DNA of 64,000 nucleotides, taken from positions 38,186 to 102,185 of the forward strand of contig NZ_JACOOY010000011.1 of the NCBI RefSeq assembly GCF_014287705.1, read 5' to 3'. A program made the position numbers and the translations under genes. The notes below the pieces were generated by a model. The model searched no databases. It saw only the letters and a program-made list of their open reading frames with translations, and had not been told where the DNA came from. How positions within the stretch are numbered: position 1 is the stretch's first letter; each line of letters opens with the position of its first letter. Shown piece by piece: positions 57,261-64,000 of the stretch. Source of the DNA: Dorea_D hominis (lineage in GTDB: Bacteria > Bacillota > Clostridia > Lachnospirales > Lachnospiraceae).

Positions 57261-58993
57261 ATCTTACAATAGATGGAAAAAAGATCTCAGTAGAAGAGAA
57301 TACCACAATTATGGAGGCTGCCGCATCAAATGGAATTCCGATTCCAAAACTTTGTTATCTCAAAGGAATTAACGAGATTGCAGCCTGTCGTGTTTGTGTT
57401 GTTGAATTAGAAGGAAAAGAAAAACTCATCACATCCTGTAACAATGTTGTAAAAGAAGGCATGGTGATCTATACAAACAGCCCGAAGGTACGTAGACATA
57501 GAAGAACAACAGTGGAACTGATTTTATCTCAGCATGATTGCGAGTGTGTGACATGCTCAAGAAGTGGCAACTGTAGTTTACAGACAGTGGCGAATGATCT
57601 GAATATTTTTGATATTCCGTTCAAGATGCAGCTGGAGAAACAGCCATGGGACAAACATTTCCCGTTGATCCGCGATTCTTCCAAATGTATCAAGTGCATG
57701 CGTTGCGTACAGGTTTGTGATAAGATCCAGGGACTTGGAATCTGGGATGTAGAAGGTACCGGTTCCAGAACAACGATCAATGTTGCAGGTCACAGAAGTA
57801 TTGATGAAGCAGACTGTGCACTTTGCGGTCAGTGTATTACACATTGTCCGGTAGGAGCGCTTCGTGAGCGTGACGATACAGAGAAAGTATGGAAAGCAAT
57901 TGAGGATAAAGACAAGATCGTAGTAGCTCAGGTTGCACCGGCTGTTCGTACAGCATGGGGTGAAGAGTTAGGTCTTGCACCGGAAGATGCCAAAGTTGGA
58001 AAGATTCTGGATGCTTTGAAGAGAATGGGCGTTGATTATGTATTTGATACCACATTCTCAGCAGATCTTACGATCATGGAAGAAGGAACGGAGTTCCTGA
58101 AACGTTTCACATCCGGAGAGTTAAAAGAACGTCCGATGTTCACATCCTGCTGTCCGGGCTGGATTCGTTTCATTAAGTCACAGTTCCCACATCTGGTAAA
58201 ACAGCTCTCAACTGCAAAATCACCACAGCAGATGTTCGGTGCTGCTATGAAGACGTATTTCGCAGAAAAACTGGGCGTAGAGCCGGAGAAGATCTACACA
58301 CTGTCCGTAATGCCATGTGTGGCTAAGAAGGGCGAGCGTGAGATGGAACTGTATTATGAAGAGTATGCAGGACATGATATTGACGCAGTTATTACAACAA
58401 GAGAGCTGGTAAGAATGATCCGCTCTGCTCATATCAGTCCGGATACATTAGAAGATATTGCAAGTGACAGACCGATGCAGGAAGGTTCCGGAGCAGGTGT
58501 GATCTTCGGAGCAACCGGTGGAGTGATGGAGGCTGCACTTCGCAGCGCTTACTACCTGCTTAAGAATGAGAATCCGGAAGCTGACGCATTCAAAGTTGTC
58601 AGAAGCCAGGGATTCCAGGAGAACGACGGTGTTGTAGAAGCTGATTTTGCCATTGACGATATCACTGTAAAGACGGCAGTTGTCAGTGGACTTGCAAACA
58701 CAAGAGCCTTGCTTGAGAAGATCGAGCGCGGAGATGTCCATTACGATTTCGTAGAAGTTATGGCTTGCCCAGGCGGATGCGTAGGCGGTGGCGGACAGCC
58801 GATCCACGATGGAGAAGAGCTTGCGTTTGAGCGAGGAAAGAATCTGTATTATCTGGATAAGAATGCAGATATCCGTTTCTCACATGAGAACAAAGATGTA
58901 CTTAAGATGTATGAAGAATATTTTGAGAAACCAAATTCTCACAAAGCACATATGCTGCTTCACACAGACCACATCGCAAGTATGGAAAGATAG
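57254..58993 (+). CDS. hydA: [FeFe] hydrogenase catalytic subunit
   Basis: Protein of 579 residues. An N-terminal [2Fe-2S] ferredoxin domain (CRVCVVELEG) and a His-ligated cluster region (HDCECVTCSRSGNCSLQ) are followed by two [4Fe-4S] motifs (CIKCMRCVQVC, CALCGQCITHCP) and the H-cluster domain. L1 is TSCCPGW (297-303), L2 MPCVAKKGE (353-361) and L3 MACPGGCVGGGGQP (503-516), all with intact Cys. It produces or consumes H2; with the flavoprotein gene upstream it probably uses NAD(P)H and perhaps ferredoxin. The maturases HydEFG are not in the window. Overlap of 7 bases with the upstream gene supports one operon. Confidence 0.96.
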   Translation: MVNLTIDGKKISVEENTTIMEAAASNGIPIPKLCYLKGINEIAACRVCVVELEGKEKLITSCNNVVKEGMVIYTNSPKVRRHRRTTVELILSQHDCECVTCSRSGNCSLQTVANDLNIFDIPFKMQLEKQPWDKHFPLIRDSSKCIKCMRCVQVCDKIQGLGIWDVEGTGSRTTINVAGHRSIDEADCALCGQCITHCPVGALRERDDTEKVWKAIEDKDKIVVAQVAPAVRTAWGEELGLAPEDAKVGKILDALKRMGVDYVFDTTFSADLTIMEEGTEFLKRFTSGELKERPMFTSCCPGWIRFIKSQFPHLVKQLSTAKSPQQMFGAAMKTYFAEKLGVEPEKIYTLSVMPCVAKKGEREMELYYEEYAGHDIDAVITTRELVRMIRSAHISPDTLEDIASDRPMQEGSGAGVIFGATGGVMEAALRSAYYLLKNENPEADAFKVVRSQGFQENDGVVEADFAIDDITVKTAVVSGLANTRALLEKIERGDVHYDFVEVMACPGGCVGGGGQPIHDGEELAFERGKNLYYLDKNADIRFSHENKDVLKMYEEYFEKPNSHKAHMLLHTDHIASMER

Positions 58994-59036
58994 AATTAAT
59001 TATAAACTCATTTATAAAACTCCTAAAAAACTAACT

Positions 59037-59076
59037 AAACGTATCAGGCAGGAAATCTGTCTGGTGCGTTTTTTTC
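59037..59076 (+). terminator. Terminator of the hydrogenase operon
   Basis: AAACGTATCAGGCAG and CTGTCTGGTGCGTTT pair with some G-T pairs around a GAAAT loop; TTTTT follows. Confidence 0.75.
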
Positions 59077-59104
59077 ATTGGATTTTCCGGCATGATTTGT
59101 TAGA

Positions 59105-60163
59105 ATGATATTAAGATCAAAAAATATTACGAAAGCGGATGTCGAAATGGGGTTATTAAATACATTTGATATGTTGGAGGAATTACTGGCACAGAACCAG
59201 TTTGAGCTGTTGCCTCCGAATGAAGAGAAAAAAGAAATTCGACTTGTTTATCTGATGAATGATGCAGTCGAGAGCTTTCTTGTATTCAAAGAAGCAAAGA
59301 TGACCGGATTTTATGAAGAAGGTTATGAAGGTTCGGTTGATGCAACCTTGAAGCGGGACAAGGACCGTTATATTCTGGCGGTACTTTGCGGCGATTCAAT
59401 GGTAACGATATTTTTTCAGCGGCTGGAATTTGAATATATGCTGTATGATTACGGAGAAATCGGGCATTTCTGGGTGAGAGGCTATGAATATCTCAGACAG
59501 TTGGAATATAAAATTGCTATTTTACAGGACAAATGGAAATACCTGGGTGATACCTACTGCACAGAAAGGGAGCAGTGGCTTGTGAAACTTGCCGGATTTC
59601 CACCGCTTAGTTATGGCTGTTATCCTTCAGCGCCGAAGAAATATATTGTTCCGAAAGAGCATTTGTGGGTTCCGGACGAAGAAGGAATCAAAGTTCTGGA
59701 AGAGATCGCGGCAGAGGCAGAGGATATGAGCCTCGTGCACAGTCTTAAGACTTACCGGAAATATGCATCCGAATGTGTATCGAATCCGGTTCTTGCACGC
59801 GTGATGGCAAAATGGATTGCTGTGAAACTGCACCGCAAAAGCCACGCCAAGACAATTGATATCTTGATGCGGAAGTTCCGTCATGCAGGCGCTGTTTATC
59901 CAAAACGTAAATACGATGAAGCGTCGATGGAAAAATATAAGCTCATCATGGATGCAGCAAGAAAGCGCAAAATGGAATTAAAAAAAGAAGGAAGAGAAAC
60001 GGTGATTCTCCGGGAAGAGCCTTTTATTACAGCAAGAGACAGTATTGAATTTCATGTGTACCTGATGATATGGAGAGAAGGAAGACTGAATCGGATGGTG
60101 GATATAGAGACATTTGCGCTACCGGGAGATGATTCCGTAGCTCATCAGGTGGAGCAGAGGTAA
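59105..60163 (+). CDS. DUF3878-like protein of unknown function
   Basis: Protein of 352 residues, no signal peptide and no membrane span; mixed alpha/beta with several aromatic-rich patches (GHFWVRGYEYLRQLEYKIAI, GFPPLSYGCYPSAP) and a charged C-terminal third (KRKYDEASMEKYK, ARKRKMELKKEGRE). It resembles proteins annotated DUF3878 in Lachnospiraceae, but I assign this from memory. No catalytic motif is visible. The start is uncertain: neither ATG 59105 nor ATG 59147 has a good ribosome site. It is followed after 16 bases by a 39-codon ORF. Confidence 0.6.
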   Translation: MILRSKNITKADVEMGLLNTFDMLEELLAQNQFELLPPNEEKKEIRLVYLMNDAVESFLVFKEAKMTGFYEEGYEGSVDATLKRDKDRYILAVLCGDSMVTIFFQRLEFEYMLYDYGEIGHFWVRGYEYLRQLEYKIAILQDKWKYLGDTYCTEREQWLVKLAGFPPLSYGCYPSAPKKYIVPKEHLWVPDEEGIKVLEEIAAEAEDMSLVHSLKTYRKYASECVSNPVLARVMAKWIAVKLHRKSHAKTIDILMRKFRHAGAVYPKRKYDEASMEKYKLIMDAARKRKMELKKEGRETVILREEPFITARDSIEFHVYLMIWREGRLNRMVDIETFALPGDDSVAHQVEQR

Positions 60164-60179
60164 TAGTGAGGTATATAAA

Positions 60180-60299
60180 ATGAAGCAGGCAGAGAACAAA
60201 AGCGAAAAGATGAAGTATCGTCTGGCAGAGGCATTGATAGAAGCAATGCCATCAGAACTGACAAAAATATTCAGGGAAATTAAATTAATTAAGAAATGA
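60180..60299 (+). CDS. 39-residue protein downstream of the DUF3878-like gene
   Basis: ATG 60180 to TGA 60297-60299 encodes 39 residues, highly charged and probably one amphipathic helix (KQAENKSEKMKYRLAEALIE, AMPSELTKIFREIKLIKK). GTGAGGT lies 7-8 bases upstream, and the TGA overlaps the start of a strong terminator, so it fits as the last gene of this operon. No family recognised. Confidence 0.55.
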   Translation: MKQAENKSEKMKYRLAEALIEAMPSELTKIFREIKLIKK

Positions 60300-60334
60300 G
60301 CAGGCAAAATGAATGCCTGCTCGTTTCTTTTTTT
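60298..60334 (+). terminator. Rho-independent terminator
   Basis: GAGCAGGCA (60298-60306) and TGCCTGCTC (60314-60322) form a perfect 9-bp stem with an AAATGAA loop, followed by GTTTCTTTTTTT. Confidence 0.88.
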
Positions 60335-60366
60335 ATAATTAGATTATTGAATATATAGTATTAAAT

Positions 60367-61431
60367 CTACCAGAATACATTGCCACCTACATTAATCCCG
60401 GCATGTCCGGTAAAGGCAGCCCAGAAGAAATAACAATTCCGGACTTTGTTATGTCTGGCTCCGCCGAGCACTGCTTTGGCAGCGGAATAAGCGGAAGAGG
60501 AAGGCCCACGTCCAAGTACACGGTTCAATGCACCATTCCATGTCGGTGCAAACTGACCGGATTGATAAACAACACCGGAAATCGTATTTGGAAAACGGGA
60601 ACTCTCCACACGATTCATAATGACTGTTCCAACTGCAAGCATGCCTTCATAAGTAGCACCGGCTTCACATTCCAGAATACCGGCGAGGAGCGCAACATCG
60701 GAAGTGTTCGCATTGAACTTCTTGCCGGAATTGGAAGTACCGCCGCCATTGCCGGAACTCTGCTTACCGGTGTTGCCGGATACATCGTTGTTGCGGGCAG
60801 TACGCATCGCTTCTTCGGCAGCCTTTGCCTTCTTAAGCTGTGCATTATAATCAGACAGTTTACTCGAAGTATTGGAAATCTTATCACTTAAGTTACTTTT
60901 CTGTTCGTTCAGAGAACTCTGCATAGAAGCCAGATCAGCCTGCTGCTTTTTCAATCCGGATTCCTTCTTTGCAACTTCTTCGCGTGCAGTCTGGAACTTA
61001 TCCAGCATGTTGCGGTCATAGTCACTGATGTTAGAAACGTACTCTGCCTTGTTCAGAAAATCTGCCATATTCTCAGAAGTCAGCAGAATCTCGAACAGAG
61101 ATACACTCCCACCTTCATACATAAATTTGATACGTTCTTTCATAGACTTGAACTGTGCCTCTTCGTTTAGCTTCGCAGCGGCCAGATCAAGTTTGGCTTT
61201 CTCGACCTGTTCGGACATCTTCTCAATCTTACCAGATGTTTTATCCAGCTTCTTGCTAAGTGAAGCAAGATCACTGTTCATGCTATGCAGATCATCCTTG
61301 AGATCCGATGTCTTTTTTTCAAGATCTTTTGTAGAAGGGGCAGCATATACGAAAGTCTGGGCAGAAGCAATGGATACGGCACACAGAAGCCCTGTAGCTG
61401 CCAGTAAAACTCGTTTCTTTCTATTATTCAT
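60367..61431 (-). CDS. Exported cell wall hydrolase, SleB-type with coiled-coil N-terminus
   Basis: Protein of 354 residues. Signal peptide about 1-32 (LLAATGLLCAVSIASA core); a long coiled coil (about 35-235, heptads of Leu, Lys and Asp) with the conserved RIKFMYEGGSVSLFEILL segment of peptidoglycan-hydrolase regulators (PcsB/EnvC-like); a Ser/Gly/Asn linker; and a C-terminal SleB hydrolase-2 domain with the catalytic Glu in GILECEAGATYEGMLAVG and TVIMNRVESSRFPNTI. Likely acts outside the membrane on peptidoglycan in daughter-cell separation or spore cortex lysis. ATG 61431 has AAAGG 12 bases upstream; the ATG three codons earlier is too close to that site. Confidence 0.88.
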   Translation of the reverse strand: MNNRKKRVLLAATGLLCAVSIASAQTFVYAAPSTKDLEKKTSDLKDDLHSMNSDLASLSKKLDKTSGKIEKMSEQVEKAKLDLAAAKLNEEAQFKSMKERIKFMYEGGSVSLFEILLTSENMADFLNKAEYVSNISDYDRNMLDKFQTAREEVAKKESGLKKQQADLASMQSSLNEQKSNLSDKISNTSSKLSDYNAQLKKAKAAEEAMRTARNNDVSGNTGKQSSGNGGGTSNSGKKFNANTSDVALLAGILECEAGATYEGMLAVGTVIMNRVESSRFPNTISGVVYQSGQFAPTWNGALNRVLGRGPSSSAYSAAKAVLGGARHNKVRNCYFFWAAFTGHAGINVGGNVFW

Positions 61432-61660
61432 TATATACATATCCTTTCTGTTTCTGTGCAAGTGTCAGTATATTATACCGTAACACAGAGGAAGCGTCAA
61501 GGCAGTGAGAAGAGGAAAAGGCGGATGTAATTGCTTTCTATAAGAAACTTTGGTAAAATAAAAGATAATGGAAATTTATATATTATTTAACTAATCTAAA
61601 GAAAATATTCCAAATTAAGAGATAAACTATATTTGTATAAAGAAGAAAGGGATTCATGAG

Positions 61661-62242
61661 ATGCGCAAATACGAAGAAGAACACTATCAATATGATAAGA
61701 TCAAAGATAAGATTTATCCATGGGTGAAAAATGAGCTGACAGATCAGCAGGCACTTAATGGTAAGAATTTCTCAGAGAAAGATACACCGGTGATTGGGTT
61801 TGTCGGAGATCTGAAGATCATTTTTGTAATTAAGAGAGGCGAAGAAAGCTACGAAGTATTAAAAGATGCTATGCTCCCACCGGAGATCGCAGTGGAGGAG
61901 CTGTATCACACAGCATGCGAGAATCTGGTGCGTGACGTAGAATTTGTCATTGGAAATACATGGTACGGCGGATTTGGAATTATTGCGGATGGCGTACATG
62001 AGGCAAGTTCTGTGTGCTTTCGCCATATCTGGCAGGTGTGTGCTGACAAATTAAAAGACGATCTGGTTATCTATGTGCCGCACAAAGATACCGTAATCTT
62101 TGCACCGGCGAGCCAGCAGAAGGTTGTAGAGCAGCTTCGCGATCATGCAAAAGGAGCCTATGAAGCAGAAGGCGATAAGATCAGTCTGCAGCCGTATTTC
62201 TTTTCAAAAGAGAGAAAGGAACTGACAACCTATGAGAATTAA
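61661..62242 (+). CDS. DUF1444-like (YtpQ-type) protein
   Basis: Protein of 193 residues, soluble. The second half has a pattern like the DUF1444/UPF0354 family: VEELYHTACENLVRDVEF, GFGIIADGVHEASSVCFRH, DDLVIYVPHKDTVIFAP. The function of the family is unknown. AAAGGG lies about 10 bases before the ATG. It overlaps the next gene by 11 bases, so it is co-translated with the Cof-type phosphatase. The assignment is by pattern and moderately sure. Confidence 0.6.
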   Translation: MRKYEEEHYQYDKIKDKIYPWVKNELTDQQALNGKNFSEKDTPVIGFVGDLKIIFVIKRGEESYEVLKDAMLPPEIAVEELYHTACENLVRDVEFVIGNTWYGGFGIIADGVHEASSVCFRHIWQVCADKLKDDLVIYVPHKDTVIFAPASQQKVVEQLRDHAKGAYEAEGDKISLQPYFFSKERKELTTYEN

Positions 62243-63059
62243 GTGCAGGATTATCGGATTTGATCTGGATGGGACATTGCTGAACAGCGAGAAGCATATC
62301 GCAGAGCATACAAGAGAAGTACTGACAAGAGCGGTCGAACAGGGAATCTGGATTCTGCCGGTCACAGGAAGACCACTTGGCGGACTGCCAAAAGAAGTCG
62401 TAGAATTTCCGGGAGTCCAGTATGCGATTACAGCGAACGGCGCAAGGATCATGGAGACACAGACAGGTGGATGTCTCTATGAACGGCTTGTACCTGTGAA
62501 GACAGCTGAGCAGATCATGGAGATTTTCAGTGACTATGACGCACTGCGCGAAGTCTATTATGGTGGAAAAGGATATGCAGAAGCAGAAGAATTTTCCAGA
62601 GTCGGAGAATATATGCGTTCTCCGCAGATGGCGGCATATGTACGTGCGACTAGAACACCGGTGCCGGATATTTTACAACTGATTCGTGAAAAAGGGCAGG
62701 ACACAGACAAAGTACAGGGAGTATTTAAGATAGATGAAGAGCGGACAGAAGCACGTAAGCGTCTGGAAGCAGTAGAAGGTATCGAAGTGACCGGAGCACT
62801 TTCCAATAATATAGAAGTAAATGCTGCCGGCGTAGATAAAGGCAACGCAATTTTGTGGTTTGCAGATCATCTGGGAATCCCGCATGAGGAAGTGGCCGGT
62901 TTCGGCGATGGCAATAATGATATCCAGCTGCTTAAGAAAGCGGGGATTGGAGTTGCAATGGCAAATGCGACCGATCAGGTAAAAGCAGTTTCCGATTATA
63001 TTACCGGAACGAACGACGAAGACGGTGTCGCAACATTTATTGAAAAATATATATTGTAA
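62232..63059 (+). CDS. Cof-type HAD-IIB family hydrolase
   Basis: Protein of 275 residues. HAD motif I is IGFDLDGTLLNSEK near residue 8, motif II lies in PVTGRPL, the motif III Lys is in NAAGVDKGNAI, and motif IV is FGDGNNDIQLLKKAG. The large IIB cap lies between II and III. The family dephosphorylates sugar phosphates, flavin or PLP precursors; the substrate cannot be told. It overlaps the DUF1444-like gene by 11 bases. After it, GGTGG-C-AAAG / CTTT-C-CCACC (63078-63104) forms a hairpin without T-run before uppP. Confidence 0.9.
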   Translation: MRIKCRIIGFDLDGTLLNSEKHIAEHTREVLTRAVEQGIWILPVTGRPLGGLPKEVVEFPGVQYAITANGARIMETQTGGCLYERLVPVKTAEQIMEIFSDYDALREVYYGGKGYAEAEEFSRVGEYMRSPQMAAYVRATRTPVPDILQLIREKGQDTDKVQGVFKIDEERTEARKRLEAVEGIEVTGALSNNIEVNAAGVDKGNAILWFADHLGIPHEEVAGFGDGNNDIQLLKKAGIGVAMANATDQVKAVSDYITGTNDEDGVATFIEKYIL

Positions 63060-63142
63060 AACACGAAGAAATTAACAGGTGGCAAAGTTTGGAGCTTTCC
63101 CACCAGACGTTACTATATATTATAGTAGAAAGGAAAGAAACT

Positions 63143-63970
63143 ATGTTAGACGCATTAAAAGTTATTATTCTCGGAATTGTAGAAGGAATTACCGAGTGGC
63201 TTCCGGTCAGCAGTACCGGACATCTGATTCTGGTAGGTGATGTATTGTCACCGAATTTAAGTCATGATTTTATGGAAATGTTTAATGTCGTGATCCAGCT
63301 TGGAGCGATTATGGCGGTCGTTGTATTATATTTCCACAAATTGAACCCATTTTCACCGAAGAAGACTCATAAGCAGAAATTGCTGACATGGCAGATGTGG
63401 ATCAAAGTAGCCATTGCATGTGTACCGGCAGCAGTTGTTGGTATTTTGTTAAATGACTGGCTGGATTCTGTATTTTATAAACCACTTCCGGTTTCAATCA
63501 TGCTGATCGTCTATGGTATTCTGTTTATTGTTGTTGAAAATCGTAATAAAAACAGAAAACCAGAGGTTACGAAGATTTCAGAACTGGATATCCGTATGTT
63601 GCTCTGGATCGGTGCCTTCCAGATGCTTGCACTGATTCCGGGGACATCCAGATCCGGTGCAACAATCGTCGGAGCATTGCTAATCGGTGTGTCCAGAGAA
63701 GTGGCAGCAGAATTTACATTTTTCCTTGCAATTCCGGTTATGTTCGGAGCAAGTTTACTGAAGCTTGTCAAATTTGGATTTGCATTTACAGGAGCTGAGT
63801 TTGGCTATCTGATGCTCGGATGTATCGTATCCTTCGGACTGTCCATCGTAGCGATCAAGTTCTTAATGAATTATATTAAGAAAAATGACTTCAAAGTATT
63901 TGGATATTACCGTATCATTCTCGGTGCAATCATCATAATTATGACGGTTGTAAAAGCATTTCTTGCATAA
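63143..63970 (+). CDS. uppP: Undecaprenyl-diphosphate phosphatase
   Basis: Protein of 275 residues with about eight membrane spans. The two BacA/UppP signatures are complete: GIVEGITEWLPVSSTGHLIL near residue 10 (catalytic Glu and Ser) and the PGTSRSGATI loop near 160. It recycles the lipid carrier for peptidoglycan and confers bacitracin tolerance. ATG 63143 is chosen for AAAGGAAAG 8 bases upstream; an in-frame ATG at 63089 lacks a site and would add 18 non-family residues. The window ends 30 bases after the stop. Confidence 0.96.
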   Translation: MLDALKVIILGIVEGITEWLPVSSTGHLILVGDVLSPNLSHDFMEMFNVVIQLGAIMAVVVLYFHKLNPFSPKKTHKQKLLTWQMWIKVAIACVPAAVVGILLNDWLDSVFYKPLPVSIMLIVYGILFIVVENRNKNRKPEVTKISELDIRMLLWIGAFQMLALIPGTSRSGATIVGALLIGVSREVAAEFTFFLAIPVMFGASLLKLVKFGFAFTGAEFGYLMLGCIVSFGLSIVAIKFLMNYIKKNDFKVFGYYRIILGAIIIIMTVVKAFLA

Positions 63971-64000
63971 AAATACTTGCCTTTTATTTGAAACATGGTA

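Noticed and set aside
1..64000. CRISPR array, insertion sequence, prophage or integrase
   Set aside because: No regularly spaced direct repeats, transposase or phage structural motifs were found on either strand.

Overview
The window reads as chromosome of a low-GC, anaerobic, gut-type Firmicute, most likely Lachnospiraceae. Signs are AGGAGG ribosome sites before almost every gene, a Firmicutes-order S10/spc/alpha ribosomal operon, TTGACA/TATAAT promoters, Ig-like cell-surface proteins with Pro/Thr linkers, a rubredoxin, an [FeFe] hydrogenase and a selenium-dependent D-proline reductase. I cannot name the species.

Layout. 1-6.1 kb: a HAAS/DUF1700-type membrane protein, a Lys/Asn repeat microprotein followed in frame by a fibronectin-III fossil, a THUMP RNA methyltransferase, rdgB, a YfcE phosphodiesterase, six tRNAs (Pro, Gly, Arg, His, Gln, Lys) behind a consensus promoter, a MATE exporter and tRNA-Leu. 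6.1-10 kb: a structured intergenic element, a Fur-type box, a G9 tract beside an extended -10, then two exported proteins: an Ig-like/triple-rhodanese protein carrying a one-base frameshift, and an Ig-like/flavodoxin protein. 10-14 kb: a membrane protein, a HAD phosphatase, rubredoxin, an RlmI-like methyltransferase and a PHP protein.

14-22 kb: a selenium block: yedF, selD (itself decoded through UGA), selA, selB, a LysR regulator, a cysteine desulfurase/selenocysteine lyase-like enzyme and a DUF3343 putative Se/S carrier. 22-30.4 kb: TetR regulator, proline racemase prdF (minus strand), tRNA-Sec, then prdC, prdA, a small prd-linked protein, prdB (UGA-decoded), and a second unit prdD-prdE. 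The selenium genes make selenophosphate and Sec-tRNA; SelB inserts Sec into SelD and PrdB; PrdF converts L- to D-proline; PrdAB reduces it with electrons probably routed by PrdC. A near-identical inverted repeat lies before prdF and between selC and prdC, a candidate shared operator.

30-38.5 kb: two YcxB-like membrane proteins, two TSUP permeases, an NSS sodium symporter behind a leader terminator, a 25-residue membrane microprotein, a LysR regulator and a YczE-type membrane protein. 38.5-55.1 kb: the complete S10-spc-alpha run from rpsJ to rplQ with secY, adk, map, a KOW protein and infA inside, behind a long structured leader. 55-59 kb: a NuoF-tail/GltD-like flavoprotein overlapping an [FeFe] hydrogenase. 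59-64 kb: a DUF3878-like protein, a 39-residue ORF, a SleB-type wall hydrolase, a DUF1444-like protein, a Cof-type phosphatase and uppP.

No rRNA, CRISPR array, insertion sequence or phage gene was seen. Main points for follow-up: the paired operator around prdF/selC/prdC, the PrdD/PrdE split exactly at the PrdA self-cleavage site, the frameshifted Fur-box-linked exported rhodanese/flavodoxin pair, the repeated structured element, and several unannotated microproteins.
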